Part shown: positions 1 to 9,224 of the stretch, one piece after another
Layout of the letters: each line of letters begins with the position of its first letter
How positions within the stretch are numbered: position 1 is the stretch's first letter
Assembly (NCBI RefSeq): GCF_007752135.1
Contig: NZ_CP036298.1
Location: 5,642,859-5,706,858 of the forward strand
Reading direction: 5' to 3'
From: Aureliella helgolandensis
GTDB taxonomy: Bacteria > Planctomycetota > Planctomycetia > Pirellulales > Pirellulaceae
DNA length: 64,000 nucleotides
Made by a program: the position numbers and the translations under genes
The notes under the pieces: generated by a model
What the model saw: the letters and a program-made list of their open reading frames with translations, nothing else
What the model was told of the DNA's origin: nothing
The model's database searches: none

Positions 1-133
1 TGTCACCAACCTTGGCTAGACGCTGCGCGTTTTGATTTTAGCTGTCTGGTTGGCCTGCATCCACGGTTCGCGCTTCGGATCGCACCGGTTGCGTTTCCGG
101 CTTGTCCAATCCATTACCAGCAGGAGTCTATCC

Positions 134-1819
134 ATGAGTCATTCCATTGTTGATGCGCCGAAACAGGACCAGTCGCAACATTCGGCGAAGCCGTCCGTCA
201 ACGGTCATCACGTCGATACATCCGAGCCTGAAATGGGTAAGAAACTAGAACAACGCGGACCGCTCCGGCGCGGGTTATCCCTAGTGCTGGGAAGTATCGG
301 GCCGATTTTGGTTCTGATCGGGTTCGCGGCCGTGTTCTACTACGGACATCACAACGATTGGCGAATCCCTAAATTCGCATCTCTGACAGGATCAGCCGAA
401 CCGGTCGTTAGCGATTGGTGTGAAGAACACGCCGTGCCAGAATCCATTTGCGTCGAGTGCGATCCTACTCTGATGCCGAAAGGCCCCGACTACGGTTGGT
501 GTGAGGTCCACGGCGTGCATAACTGCGTTCTGGAGCATCCGGATGTTGCTCAGTTGAAGGAGACGCCTGCGGTACCGCCAGGCGACTTGGAACGAGCATC
601 GAGAGCATTGGAGATAGCCCCACGGAAGGAAAACAATAGTGCTTGCAAGGTTTACCAGTCTCGCATTCAGTTTGCATCAGTCGAATCGGTGCAGCAAGCC
701 GGCGTCGACGTTGAACTCGTCGACCGTGCTCCGATCGTTGAAGCGATCACTGGCAGTGGCGAAATCGTCTATGACCCCACACGTCAAGCCAGTCTGGCCT
801 CACGCTTGCCTGGAACGGTTTGGTTGGTAAGCAAGAAAGTGGGTGATCCAGTTGCCAAAGGCGAGGTACTGGCCGTGATCGATGCTGCGGCAGTCGGCGA
901 GTTAAAAACAACGTTGCTGCGAGACCTCGCCGAACGGAATCTGCAACAGCAGAACGTAGCAAGACTTTACGAAGCTCGCGATGCCGTCGCCGGATCGCGA
1001 ATTCTTGATTCCGAAGCTGCACTTTCGAAAGCCCAAGCTGATGTGCTGGCTGCAGACCAGTCGCTTCGAAATCTCGGGTTACCGGTCGATGTCGATTCGT
1101 TACAGGGGCTAAGCGAAGGGCAGGTGCTCGATCAACTGCGCTTGCTCGGCATCCCAGAGTCAATCCGTAGTCAACTCGATCCGCAATCGGTCTCGTCAAA
1201 CTTACTGCCGGTTCGCTCGCCCATCGAGGGCGTCGTTGTCGAGCGTAGTGTGGCACCGGGTGAAGTCGTTGATCCGGCGCGGATTCTTTTTCAAGTCGCC
1301 GATGTTCGCCAAATGTGGCTGACATTGAATGTGCCGCTCGAGAATATGAGCCAACTCGCCATTGGTCAGCCAGTTCATTTTCACGCCGATGGAAGCCGCG
1401 AAACGGTGGTGGGAAAGCTGGACTGGATCAGCACGTCGGCGGATCGGATGACGCGGATGGTTCAAGTGCGGGCTGTGCTGGACAACCCGGACGGTCGCCT
1501 TCGCAACGAGACGTTTGGTACGGGCGAAGTTGTATTGCGAAACGAATCTGATGCGATCGTAATTCCGACTGGTGCGTCGCACTGGGAAGGCTGCTGCCAA
1601 ATCGTCTTCGTTCGCGACAAGAACTATTTCGTCAGTCCCGAGAGCGCCAAGGTTTTTCATGTGCGTAGCGTCAGGCTTGGAGCTGTAAACGCGAATCAAA
1701 CCGAGGTGCTTTCTGGCGTGTTGCCGGGCGAAGTCATTGCCACGGCGGGTAGCGATGTGCTGCGTGCTCAATTACTAAAAAACAACTTAGGCGCAGGCTG
1801 TGACTGCGTCGCCGAATAG
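134..1819 (+). CDS. RND efflux periplasmic adaptor (CzcB/CusB-like) with N-terminal Cys/His motifs
   Basis: This is a membrane-fusion adaptor expected to link the inner-membrane RND pump encoded 11 bp downstream to an outer-membrane channel. The start at 134 is preferred because CAGGAG lies about 8 bases upstream; the frame is open further upstream without support. The protein is 561 aa, with a short cytoplasmic N-terminus and one membrane anchor at about residues 48-70. Two Cys/His motifs follow in the periplasmic part: W95-C96-EEH...C106-x-x-C109 and W122-C123-EVH...C131...H135. After these come a lipoyl/barrel-sandwich half, a helical hairpin at about 270-330, and beta-barrel and membrane-proximal domains typical of HlyD/CusB adaptors. 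The same WCxEH motif recurs in the lipoprotein at 5107, so I infer metal capture and hand-over to the pump. The adaptor assignment is secure; the metal is inferred. Confidence 0.9.
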   Translation: MSHSIVDAPKQDQSQHSAKPSVNGHHVDTSEPEMGKKLEQRGPLRRGLSLVLGSIGPILVLIGFAAVFYYGHHNDWRIPKFASLTGSAEPVVSDWCEEHAVPESICVECDPTLMPKGPDYGWCEVHGVHNCVLEHPDVAQLKETPAVPPGDLERASRALEIAPRKENNSACKVYQSRIQFASVESVQQAGVDVELVDRAPIVEAITGSGEIVYDPTRQASLASRLPGTVWLVSKKVGDPVAKGEVLAVIDAAAVGELKTTLLRDLAERNLQQQNVARLYEARDAVAGSRILDSEAALSKAQADVLAADQSLRNLGLPVDVDSLQGLSEGQVLDQLRLLGIPESIRSQLDPQSVSSNLLPVRSPIEGVVVERSVAPGEVVDPARILFQVADVRQMWLTLNVPLENMSQLAIGQPVHFHADGSRETVVGKLDWISTSADRMTRMVQVRAVLDNPDGRLRNETFGTGEVVLRNESDAIVIPTGASHWEGCCQIVFVRDKNYFVSPESAKVFHVRSVRLGAVNANQTEVLSGVLPGEVIATAGSDVLRAQLLKNNLGAGCDCVAE

Positions 1820-1830
1820 GGAGAGCACGG

Positions 1831-4800
1831 ATGCTTAATTGGCTCATTGACTTTTCACTCAAGCACCGCGCGCTGGTGATCCTGGTCGCGCTGCTGTTTG
1901 CGGTCATCGGTGGTTTCTCGCTACGGCAACTTGACATTGATGCATTTCCGGACACCACTCCGGTAATGATTCAAATCAATACGGTAGCGCCGTCGCTGGC
2001 GTCCGAAGAGATCGAACGACAGATCACCTTTCCGGTTGAGCAAGCCATCAGCGGACTGCCAGGACTGGATCAACTTCGTTCCATCTCCAAGTTCGGATTG
2101 TCGCAAGTCGTCGTGATCTTTGATGACGGCATCGACATTTACTTTGCCCGACAACTGATCAACGAACGATTGTCGACCGTCGAATTGCCCGACGGGATTC
2201 AGCGACCGCAAATGGGTCCGGTCTCGACGGGGTTGGGCGAAGTGTTTCACTACGTCTTGGTGTATGACGGCGCTGATTTTTCGAATGCTTCGCAGGATGA
2301 ACGTGTCAAACGCATGAGCGAGTTGCGAACAATTCATGACTGGGTAGTTAAACCACAGTTGCGGTCGGTTCGTGGCGTAGCGGAAGTCAACAGTTGGGGT
2401 GGTTACGAAAAGCAATATCAAGTGCGACTCGATCCGGATCGTCTATTCAAATACGGGCTGACGTTCGAGGAAGTGTCAAATGCCATTACTTTTAACAACG
2501 AAAATGTTGGCGGAGGGACGGTCACCGATGGCAGCGAGATGTTGCTTGTCCATGGCGTGGGGCGAACTGTCAATATTCAAGAGATCGGCGATATCGTCAT
2601 CACGGCGGTCAAAGGCGTTCCCGTGCGAGTGAGCGACGTGGCCGATGTCCAGCTTGGACACGAGATCCGTCGTGGTGCGGTCACGGCGAACGGTCGCGGT
2701 GAAGCAGTTCTGGGGCTGGGCTTTATGCTGATGGGTGAAAACAGCAACGAAGTCACTTGGTCCATCAAGGAAAAGATTGCCAGCATCCAAGCCACGTTGC
2801 CTCCCGGCGTCAAGATTCAAACAGTTTACGACCGCACGGAATTGATCGACCACGTCATCCACACAGTTCAAAAGAATCTCTTTGAAGGAGGGTTGCTGGT
2901 TGTCGCGGTGCTGTTCATTTTCCTTGGCAATCTGCGGGCAGGTTTGATCGTCGCCCTGGCAATTCCGCTCTCGATGCTGTTTGCGTTCTCGGGCATGTTG
3001 AAGTTCGGCATTGCGGCCAGCCTCCTGAGTCTCGGCGCGATAGACTTCGGTTTGGTCGTCGATAGTTCGGTGGTGATGATCGAGAACTGCGTCCGGCACC
3101 TTGCGCATGACAAGCACGGCAAGAGTCGGCTCCAAATCATTCGCGATGCGGCCATTGAAGTTCGCAAACCGACCATGTTTGGCGAACTGATCATCATGAT
3201 CGTGTACTTGCCGATTCTGACGCTTGAAGGGGTAGAGGGAAAGCTGTTTCGCCCGATGGCGTTGACGGTAATCATGGCACTGGCAGGTTCGATGGTGCTA
3301 TCACTCACCCTGATGCCAGTCCTGGCCAGTCTGTTTCTGCCAAAGAACGTTCAAGAGAAAGAGCCGCTGCTGATTCGAGTTCTCAAACGACTCTACGCGC
3401 CGGTGTTGCGATTCACGATGCACCACAAGACGTTTGTCATAGGCTCGGCGCTGCTGTTGCTGGTGAGTGTCTTTGGACTTGTGGCTCCGAACCTCGGAAG
3501 TGAGTTCGTGCCGCGTCTTTCCGAAGGCGCGATCACGATCAACGTGGTCAGACTTGCGGGGACGACGCTAGAAGAATCCATTCGTTACAACACGCAAATG
3601 GAGCAGGTGATACTTGAAAAGTTTCCCAATGAATTCGCACAGGTATGGAGTCGCATGGGCACAGCCGAGGTTGCGACCGACCCGATGGGAACCGAATTGA
3701 CAGACCTTTTCATCACCTTGCATCCCCGTGAAGAATGGACACGAGCTGAAACTCAAGAAGAGTTGACCGTCGCGATTCAGGAAGAATTGCGAGACTTGCC
3801 TGGGCCACGGCTTGCGATGTCGCAGCCGATCGAGATGCGAATGAATGAGATGATCTCCGGCGTTCGTTCCGACGTCGCCGCCATTCTTTACGGTGACGAT
3901 TTGGACCTGATGGTGGAAAAGGCCAGCGAGATTGAGAAGGCACTCAATTCCATTCCTGGTTCCGAAGACGTCAAGGTTGAACAGGTCTCTGGACAACCGC
4001 TGTTACAGATTCGCATCAAGCAAGATGAAATCGCACGCTACGGGATTCCCGCCAGCACGGTCATGAATCTCGTTCGATCCTTGGGCACCCACAACGTGGG
4101 CGAAGTCTACGAGGGCCAGTTGCGTTTCCCGCTGATTATTCGTTTACCAGAGAAGGCTAGAGCGAGTCCCGAAGCAATCAAACAGATTTTGGTCGCAACA
4201 CCATCGGGCCAACGCATTCCACTATCGCGATTGGCAACCATCGAAAAGGTCGAGGGCCCCAATACGATCAAGCGCGACTGGTATCAGCGGCGGATCACGA
4301 TCGAGTCGAACGTGCGGGGACGGGATCTGGGCAGCTTTGTTGCCGAAGCGAGGCGTGTTATTGCCGAGAAGGTCCAACTGCCTCCGGGCCGATACCGGGT
4401 CGACTGGGGCGGGCAGTTTGAAAACTTGCAACGCGCCCAGTTGCGTTTGATGATCGTCGTGCCGATTGCCTTGCTGATGATCCTCGCATTGCTGTACATG
4501 ACCTATCGCAACTGGATCGACTCGATACGTGTCTTCACCGGCGTTCCGTTTGCGTGGATAGGCGGAATCCTTGCCCTGTGGATTCGCGACATGCCATTTT
4601 CAATCTCGGCCGCCGTCGGTTTCATTGCCCTGTCCGGTGTCGCTGTCCTCGACGACATGCTGCTGGTGTCGACGATTCGGCAACTCCGCAGGCTTGGTCG
4701 TTCACTTGACGAAGCGGTAGAAGAAGCCGCGATGACACGCTTGCGTCCGATTTTGATGACGACACTGGTAGCAAGTCTCGGTTTTGTTCCGATGGCGTTC

Positions 4801-5067
4801 AGTACGGGCATGGGAGCGGAAGTCCAACGACCACTCGCGACTGTCGTGATTGGTGGTGTTTGTAGTGCGATGGTGATGAGCTTGCTCGTTCTTCGAGTGC
4901 TCTATGTTGTCTTCAATATGCCCGTAGAGAAGTTTGATGGAGATGGAGACGATGATGACGGTCGTCATCGTCAGCCTAATGAACCGACCGATCCCGAAGT
5001 TGAGCACGAACTTGAGTCAGGGCATCGGCCCGAGCCCAAGCGAGAGTCCGAAGCAGTAACGGTTTAG
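1831..5067 (+). CDS. czcA: Heavy-metal efflux RND permease, CzcA type
   Basis: This is an inner-membrane proton-driven metal exporter of 1078 aa, normal for the heavy-metal efflux (HME) RND family. An N-terminal transmembrane helix is followed by the periplasmic porter domain, a block of membrane helices at about 340-520, a second periplasmic half and a final helix block at about 870-1030. The TM4 proton-relay region reads AIDFGLVVDSSVVMIEN. The DFG signature is that of HME1/HME2 proteins (Zn, Co, Cd or Ni export) and not of CusA. The gene starts 11 bp after the adaptor, so the two are co-transcribed. The C-terminal tail is acidic and His-containing (a run of Asp residues near 1045), possibly a cytosolic metal-sensing tail. 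The exact cation cannot be read from sequence. Confidence 0.93.
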   Translation: MLNWLIDFSLKHRALVILVALLFAVIGGFSLRQLDIDAFPDTTPVMIQINTVAPSLASEEIERQITFPVEQAISGLPGLDQLRSISKFGLSQVVVIFDDGIDIYFARQLINERLSTVELPDGIQRPQMGPVSTGLGEVFHYVLVYDGADFSNASQDERVKRMSELRTIHDWVVKPQLRSVRGVAEVNSWGGYEKQYQVRLDPDRLFKYGLTFEEVSNAITFNNENVGGGTVTDGSEMLLVHGVGRTVNIQEIGDIVITAVKGVPVRVSDVADVQLGHEIRRGAVTANGRGEAVLGLGFMLMGENSNEVTWSIKEKIASIQATLPPGVKIQTVYDRTELIDHVIHTVQKNLFEGGLLVVAVLFIFLGNLRAGLIVALAIPLSMLFAFSGMLKFGIAASLLSLGAIDFGLVVDSSVVMIENCVRHLAHDKHGKSRLQIIRDAAIEVRKPTMFGELIIMIVYLPILTLEGVEGKLFRPMALTVIMALAGSMVLSLTLMPVLASLFLPKNVQEKEPLLIRVLKRLYAPVLRFTMHHKTFVIGSALLLLVSVFGLVAPNLGSEFVPRLSEGAITINVVRLAGTTLEESIRYNTQMEQVILEKFPNEFAQVWSRMGTAEVATDPMGTELTDLFITLHPREEWTRAETQEELTVAIQEELRDLPGPRLAMSQPIEMRMNEMISGVRSDVAAILYGDDLDLMVEKASEIEKALNSIPGSEDVKVEQVSGQPLLQIRIKQDEIARYGIPASTVMNLVRSLGTHNVGEVYEGQLRFPLIIRLPEKARASPEAIKQILVATPSGQRIPLSRLATIEKVEGPNTIKRDWYQRRITIESNVRGRDLGSFVAEARRVIAEKVQLPPGRYRVDWGGQFENLQRAQLRLMIVVPIALLMILALLYMTYRNWIDSIRVFTGVPFAWIGGILALWIRDMPFSISAAVGFIALSGVAVLDDMLLVSTIRQLRRLGRSLDEAVEEAAMTRLRPILMTTLVASLGFVPMAFSTGMGAEVQRPLATVVIGGVCSAMVMSLLVLRVLYVVFNMPVEKFDGDGDDDDGRHRQPNEPTDPEVEHELESGHRPEPKRESEAVTV

Positions 5068-5106
5068 TTTCCCCCTTTAATTCGGCAGTGCCGAAGGAGT
5101 TTTGAG

Positions 5107-5469
5107 ATGAAGATGAATTGGATTTTAGCGACACGAGCTTTCACGTTGACAGTGTTGGTCGGCGCATTGGCGTTGGTCGGATGCAGTAAGAGCGAGACAG
5201 CAACTGAAGGAACCGGCGAATCGGTCGCGGCAACCGACGTGGACAATAGCCACGGTGGATGGTGGTGCGTCGAGCACGGCGTGCCCGAGGAAGAGTGCGC
5301 CTTGTGCGATAAATCGCTGGTGGCCAAGTTCAAAGAAGACGGTGATTGGTGCAAGGAACACGATCGCCCAGAGTCGCAGTGCTTTATCTGCGGTCCCAAA
5401 CGCTTCGACAAGTTCGCGGCCGTGTATGAGGCCAAGACAGGTCGCAAACCTCCGCAACCGGAGGAATAA
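5107..5469 (+). CDS. Small lipoprotein with two WCxEH Cys/His motifs
   Basis: This is a 120-aa exported protein. It has a signal peptide ending in a lipobox (LVGC, lipidated Cys26), a Ser/Thr/Glu-rich linker, and two copies of one motif: W53-C54-VEH-x-VPE...C64-x-x-C67 and W81-C82-KEH-x-RPE...C92-x-x-C95. The three Cys and one His per copy make it a likely periplasmic soft-metal binding protein. It lies 39 bp downstream of the RND permease on the same strand. The same motif appears twice in the N-terminus of the adaptor at 134, so the two proteins probably serve one system. I know no named Pfam domain for the motif; the metal-binding role is inferred from the ligands and the neighbourhood. 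Confidence 0.85.
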   Translation: MKMNWILATRAFTLTVLVGALALVGCSKSETATEGTGESVAATDVDNSHGGWWCVEHGVPEEECALCDKSLVAKFKEDGDWCKEHDRPESQCFICGPKRFDKFAAVYEAKTGRKPPQPEE

Positions 5470-5572
5470 GACCGCCCGACGTAGTGGCTGGGGCGTCGCC
5501 TGTTTCTGAATTAGCCGTCAGCTTTCGAACGCCTCAGCGACATGTCAAACTTTCAAAGCCGGAACAACTATC

Positions 5573-6049
5573 ATGTATTGGTCTACCAAGCTCCCGATAG
5601 CCCTGCTGCTATCCGTGTTTGCGGTTCTCCAAATGGGATGTGATTCTCACGTTGCACAACAACCATTGGAAGATTCACATGCGAATGGCATCAAACCTGT
5701 CCAGTTGACCGATGCGAATTTCCAAACGGAGGTTATCGAGTCGGATCTTCCGGTATTGGTCGATATGAGGGCACCATGGTGTGAGCCGTGTATCAAAATG
5801 AAACCAACGTTGCGACTGGTCACTGAAAAACTGACTGGTCAAGCCAAGGTCGCGGAACTCAATATCGACGAAAACCCATTTATCAAAGAAAAGTATGGTA
5901 TCCACCGCTATCCGACTTTATTGATCTTTCGGAATGGCGTCGAAGTTGAACGCTTGGTTGGACCGAAATCCGAATCGGAGCTTATTGCGGCTCTGAGCGA
6001 GGTTGACGCGTCAGGAAGCTCTCCTGCTGATCCAGACGAGAATCAGTAA
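5573..6049 (+). CDS. Thioredoxin-fold lipoprotein
   Basis: This is a 158-aa protein with a signal peptide and lipobox (QMGC, Cys23), followed by a single thioredoxin domain. The redox motif is W69-C70-E-P-C73. The usual cis-proline segment (RYPT) precedes the TLLIFRNG strand, and the end is a Ser/Pro-rich tail. It is probably anchored in the periplasm, keeping cysteines of the neighbouring metal-binding proteins reduced or shuffling disulfides. It lies between the WCxEH lipoprotein and a Zn/Cd ATPase on the same strand. The fold assignment is secure. The physiological partner is inferred only from position, and the residues between the two cysteines (EP) differ from classical thioredoxin (GP). 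Confidence 0.9.
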   Translation: MYWSTKLPIALLLSVFAVLQMGCDSHVAQQPLEDSHANGIKPVQLTDANFQTEVIESDLPVLVDMRAPWCEPCIKMKPTLRLVTEKLTGQAKVAELNIDENPFIKEKYGIHRYPTLLIFRNGVEVERLVGPKSESELIAALSEVDASGSSPADPDENQ

Positions 6050-6065
6050 CAATGAAAACGAACGA

Positions 6066-8234
6066 ATGACTGACGCGAAAAGTAGCCCGATCGAACTGCG
6101 GATTCATGGAATGGACTGCGCTGAGGAGGTCTTGGTGCTTAAGCGAGAACTCATACCGTTGCTGGAAGATGAAGATCGGCTTGGCTTCGATTTGATTGGC
6201 GGCAAACTGTCAATCGACATTTCTTCGCTGGATGTGAAGCTAGCCGATGTATTGGCTGCAATCGAGCGCACAGGTTTGAATGCGGAGCCATGGCAAGATG
6301 CCAAATCTGAGCGCGAATCGTCCTTCTGGTCGCAGCATCGCCGAACCATGCTGACGACCGTCAGCGGCGTGTTTGGCGTTACCGGCCTGGTGACGCAGCT
6401 AATGCTATCACGCGGAACGAGCGTTACCAGCGAGTCGCTTCCGCTTGCGGCCGTTTTATTGTACGTGGTCGGAATCATTGCCGGTCTTAGCTTGGTACTT
6501 CCCAAGGCATGGCGAGCCGCATTGTCTCTGCGCCCCGACATGAACCTGATGATGACGGTTGCCGTCGTCGGTGCAGCGCTGATTGGCGAGTGGTTTGAGG
6601 GAGCGACCGTCGCGTTTCTATTCTCGCTATCGCTGCTGCTCGAATCGTGGAGTGTGGGTAGAGCTCGTCGGGCCATCGCCTCACTGATGGATTTGTCTCC
6701 GCCTATCGCTCATGTCCGGGGCGAGGCGGGGGATGTAACGGACGTCGCGCCCGCTGACGTTGCAATTGGTTCTACGCTAATTGTCCGTCCCGGCGAAAAG
6801 ATCCCGTTGGACGGAAGAATCGTTTTGGGTACCAGCGGTATCGACCAGGCACCCATCACGGGCGAGAGCGTGCCGGTTGAGAAAGGCGTTGGGGACGAGG
6901 TCTTTGCCGGGACCATCAACGGCGACGGATCGCTTGAAATCGCGAGCACAAAAGCTGCGGACGATACGACGTTGGCGCGGATCATCAAGATGGTGGGAAG
7001 CGCAAGCTCGAAGCGTGCTCCATCCGAGAAATGGGTTGAGAAGTTCGCGGCTGTTTATACGCCGGTCGTGATGATTGCCGCGGTGCTAATCATTATCGTT
7101 CCGCCGCTTGCGTTGTCAGGCGAGTGGTCCGATTGGCTCTATCGCGGTCTGGTGTTGTTGGTGATTGCTTGCCCATGCGCGCTCGTGATCTCAACGCCGG
7201 TCAGTGTCGTTGCGGCGCTGGCGGCAGCGGCTCGCAACGGCGTTCTCATCAAAGGTGGCGTCTTCATCGAGTTACCTGCGCGACTGCGTGCGATCGCAAT
7301 GGACAAGACCGGTACGCTGACCCAAGGCCGGCCCGCGGTTGTCGATGTAGTGCCCCTGGGCGGTCATGATGACGAAGAACTGCTTGCCCGCGCGGGAGCA
7401 TTGGAACAGAACAGCAATCACCCGCTAGCTCGCGCAATCGTGGAAGAAACAGAGCGACGAAGCATGACGATTGCGACTGCGGATGAGTTTGTGTCTATCC
7501 ACGGCAAAGGCGCCTCGGGAAGATTCAATGGCAAGTCCTATTGGCTTGGCTCCCATCGCTATCTGGAGCAGCGTGGGCAGGAGACTCCGGAAGTGCATGA
7601 GCAACTCGAAGCGATGCAAGAAGCCGGACGAACCGTCGTGGTGATCGGAAATGATCATCACGTTTGCGGCTTCATCACGCTCGCCGACGCAATCCGCGAA
7701 GAAACTCGTGAAGTGGTGAATCAGCTTCATGCCGCCGGTATCGAACACCTTGTCATGCTGACCGGCGACAACGAGGGGACGGCAAACGCAATCGCAAAAC
7801 AAGCGGGCATTGACGAAGTACGCGCAGAGCTATTACCTGAAGACAAAGTCAGTGCGGTCGAAGATCTTGTCGCCAAGTATGAGCACGTTGCGATGATCGG
7901 TGATGGAGTTAACGATGCGCCGGCACTGGCGCGAGCGTCGTTGGGTATTGCAATGGGAGCTGCTGGAAGCGATGCCGCGATTGAAACCGCCGACATTGCG
8001 TTGATGTCCGACGACCTTTCCAAAATCCCCTGGCTGATTCATCATTCACGGCGAACGCTCCACATCATTCGCCAGAACATCGCCTTTTCTCTGGCGGTGA
8101 AGGCAGTATTTGTGATCCTCACCTTCGCCGGCTACGCATCGCTCTGGGCAGCCATCGCCGCCGACATGGGAGCGTCGTTGTTGGTAATCGCTAACGGTCT
8201 CCGATTGCTGAGCGACGATTACGGTAATAACTGA
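6066..8234 (+). CDS. zntA: P1B-type metal-transporting ATPase, Zn/Cd/Pb class (ZntA/CadA-like)
   Basis: This is an inner-membrane ATP-driven metal exporter of 722 aa. The ATG at 6066 is preferred over an upstream in-frame TTG that would overlap the thioredoxin gene. An N-terminal HMA-like domain is present, but its motif is GMDCAEE, so only one of the usual two cysteines remains. The core motifs are intact: ITGESVP in the actuator domain (about residue 264), the membrane CPC motif (about 367), DKTGT with the phosphorylated Asp (about 413), NSNHPLA in the nucleotide-binding domain and GDGVNDAP (about 612). The last helix carries ADMGASLLVIANGLRLL; its Asp is the signature of the Zn/Cd/Pb subgroup. 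It follows the thioredoxin lipoprotein with a 16-bp gap and probably shares its transcript. Confidence 0.93.
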   Translation: MTDAKSSPIELRIHGMDCAEEVLVLKRELIPLLEDEDRLGFDLIGGKLSIDISSLDVKLADVLAAIERTGLNAEPWQDAKSERESSFWSQHRRTMLTTVSGVFGVTGLVTQLMLSRGTSVTSESLPLAAVLLYVVGIIAGLSLVLPKAWRAALSLRPDMNLMMTVAVVGAALIGEWFEGATVAFLFSLSLLLESWSVGRARRAIASLMDLSPPIAHVRGEAGDVTDVAPADVAIGSTLIVRPGEKIPLDGRIVLGTSGIDQAPITGESVPVEKGVGDEVFAGTINGDGSLEIASTKAADDTTLARIIKMVGSASSKRAPSEKWVEKFAAVYTPVVMIAAVLIIIVPPLALSGEWSDWLYRGLVLLVIACPCALVISTPVSVVAALAAAARNGVLIKGGVFIELPARLRAIAMDKTGTLTQGRPAVVDVVPLGGHDDEELLARAGALEQNSNHPLARAIVEETERRSMTIATADEFVSIHGKGASGRFNGKSYWLGSHRYLEQRGQETPEVHEQLEAMQEAGRTVVVIGNDHHVCGFITLADAIREETREVVNQLHAAGIEHLVMLTGDNEGTANAIAKQAGIDEVRAELLPEDKVSAVEDLVAKYEHVAMIGDGVNDAPALARASLGIAMGAAGSDAAIETADIALMSDDLSKIPWLIHHSRRTLHIIRQNIAFSLAVKAVFVILTFAGYASLWAAIAADMGASLLVIANGLRLLSDDYGNN

Positions 8235-8265
8235 GCGTGCAACGTGGAAAACAATAAGCTCTACC

Positions 8266-9003
8266 TCAAAGCTGAGGTGGGGGGCCGTCCATTCGGATGG
8301 GTGCTTCACTGCTTTTTGGTAGGCTTGGTGATGAGTCGGGGGAGTTCGGGCGAATGCCGGAATAGCTGTTGGGCTGCTGCTGTGGCGCCAGCTGGAACTG
8401 AGGGAATTGATCCAAGGAAGGGGGGGCGGGAACGTGGCTTCGGTCCTGCGGATCCGACGGAGATGCGTAGGCGTTGCCGAGATTGGAATGAGTGTGACCG
8501 GCGTGATTGTGTCCTGAGTGATCATGCCCGTCGTGAGACGGATCGTTCAAGCCTTGCGTTGGCCCGTAGGTAAAACCATCCTGTTGGCTATGCAATGGCA
8601 CCGGCGCGTATTGCTGACTGAAATCGTTCGCGGCGTGGGGGCAGTAGCCTGAATTGGGACAGCCGAAATCGCTGCCTTTCGAATCGACATACACTGGTTC
8701 CCCATAAATTGGAGCAGCGTACACGTAGGTGGGCGGATGAACTGGGTAGCTCAAATGGTCTGGCGCGTAATAGCCACCGTGGTAGCCACCGTGGTAGCCA
8801 CCGTGGTAGCCACCGTGGTAGCCACCGTGGTAGTCACCGTGATTGCTGTGTCCACCGTGGTGAAGCCCGTGATCGTAGTGTGCATGGTGCTCATGATTTA
8901 CATGAACGTAGTCGTAGTGCCCGTAGTACTGAGCAGAAGCCGATGTCGCTGTCAAAGCGAAGGCGACGATTAGGAGTCCGGTAGCAGGGATGATTCGGCG
9001 CAT
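8266..9003 (-). CDS. Exported His/Gly/Tyr-rich repeat protein
   Basis: This is a 245-aa secreted protein of no family I recognise. It has a clear signal peptide (TATSASA-Q cleavage region), then a segment extremely rich in His, Gly and Tyr containing five consecutive HGGY units, then a Pro/Ser/Gln-rich tail with further His clusters (HDHSGHNHAGHTH). Such a His-rich chain would bind Zn, Cu or Ni in the periplasm or at the cell surface; this is inference from composition. It converges tail to tail with the Zn/Cd ATPase (31 bp apart). A related exported His/Gly/Tyr-rich protein lies at 12898. The repeat region is mirrored by a 12-bp tandem DNA repeat, so copy number may vary between strains. Confidence 0.8.
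   Translation of the reverse strand: MRRIIPATGLLIVAFALTATSASAQYYGHYDYVHVNHEHHAHYDHGLHHGGHSNHGDYHGGYHGGYHGGYHGGYHGGYYAPDHLSYPVHPPTYVYAAPIYGEPVYVDSKGSDFGCPNSGYCPHAANDFSQQYAPVPLHSQQDGFTYGPTQGLNDPSHDGHDHSGHNHAGHTHSNLGNAYASPSDPQDRSHVPAPPSLDQFPQFQLAPQQQPNSYSGIRPNSPDSSPSLPKSSEAPIRMDGPPPQL
8771..8842. repeat. 12-bp tandem repeat (six units) inside the His/Gly-rich gene
   Basis: The 12-mer TAGCCACCGTGG is repeated five times exactly from 8771, with a sixth imperfect copy at 8831 (TAGTCACCGTGA). Read on the minus strand it encodes His-Gly-Gly-Tyr, so each unit adds four residues in frame. Confidence 0.95.
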
Positions 9004-9224
9004 TTAGACTGGCTCGTTCAATAGTTTTTTTCGAAGAGAAGACTGTTGTCACTTGGTGCAAGTGCAGTGCCGTTGAACCCCTTGGCAGGAAAACCTCATA
9101 TTTCACGGCGTTTCCTGCAATGACGAAGGATGTCAATGTGATGTCTCATTGCATTCGCTTTGACGACATGCGTCTACTTCCCAGTTTTGGACACGCTCAG
9201 GCTGGTTTCCAGGCAGTGGCATCG

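Noticed and set aside
32-133. N-terminal extension of the first adaptor
   Set aside because: The extension is Arg/Ser-rich without family resemblance, and CAGGAG supports the ATG at 134.
8771-8842. Short tandem repeats as a CRISPR array
   Set aside because: Units are 12 bp, contiguous without spacers and in frame with a His/Gly-rich gene; no cas genes in the window.
9085-9118. Inverted repeat GCAGGAAA ... TTTCCTGC upstream of the His/Gly-rich gene
   Set aside because: Arms of 8 bp separated by 18 bp, no matching promoter boxes and no second occurrence noted; too weak to call an operator.
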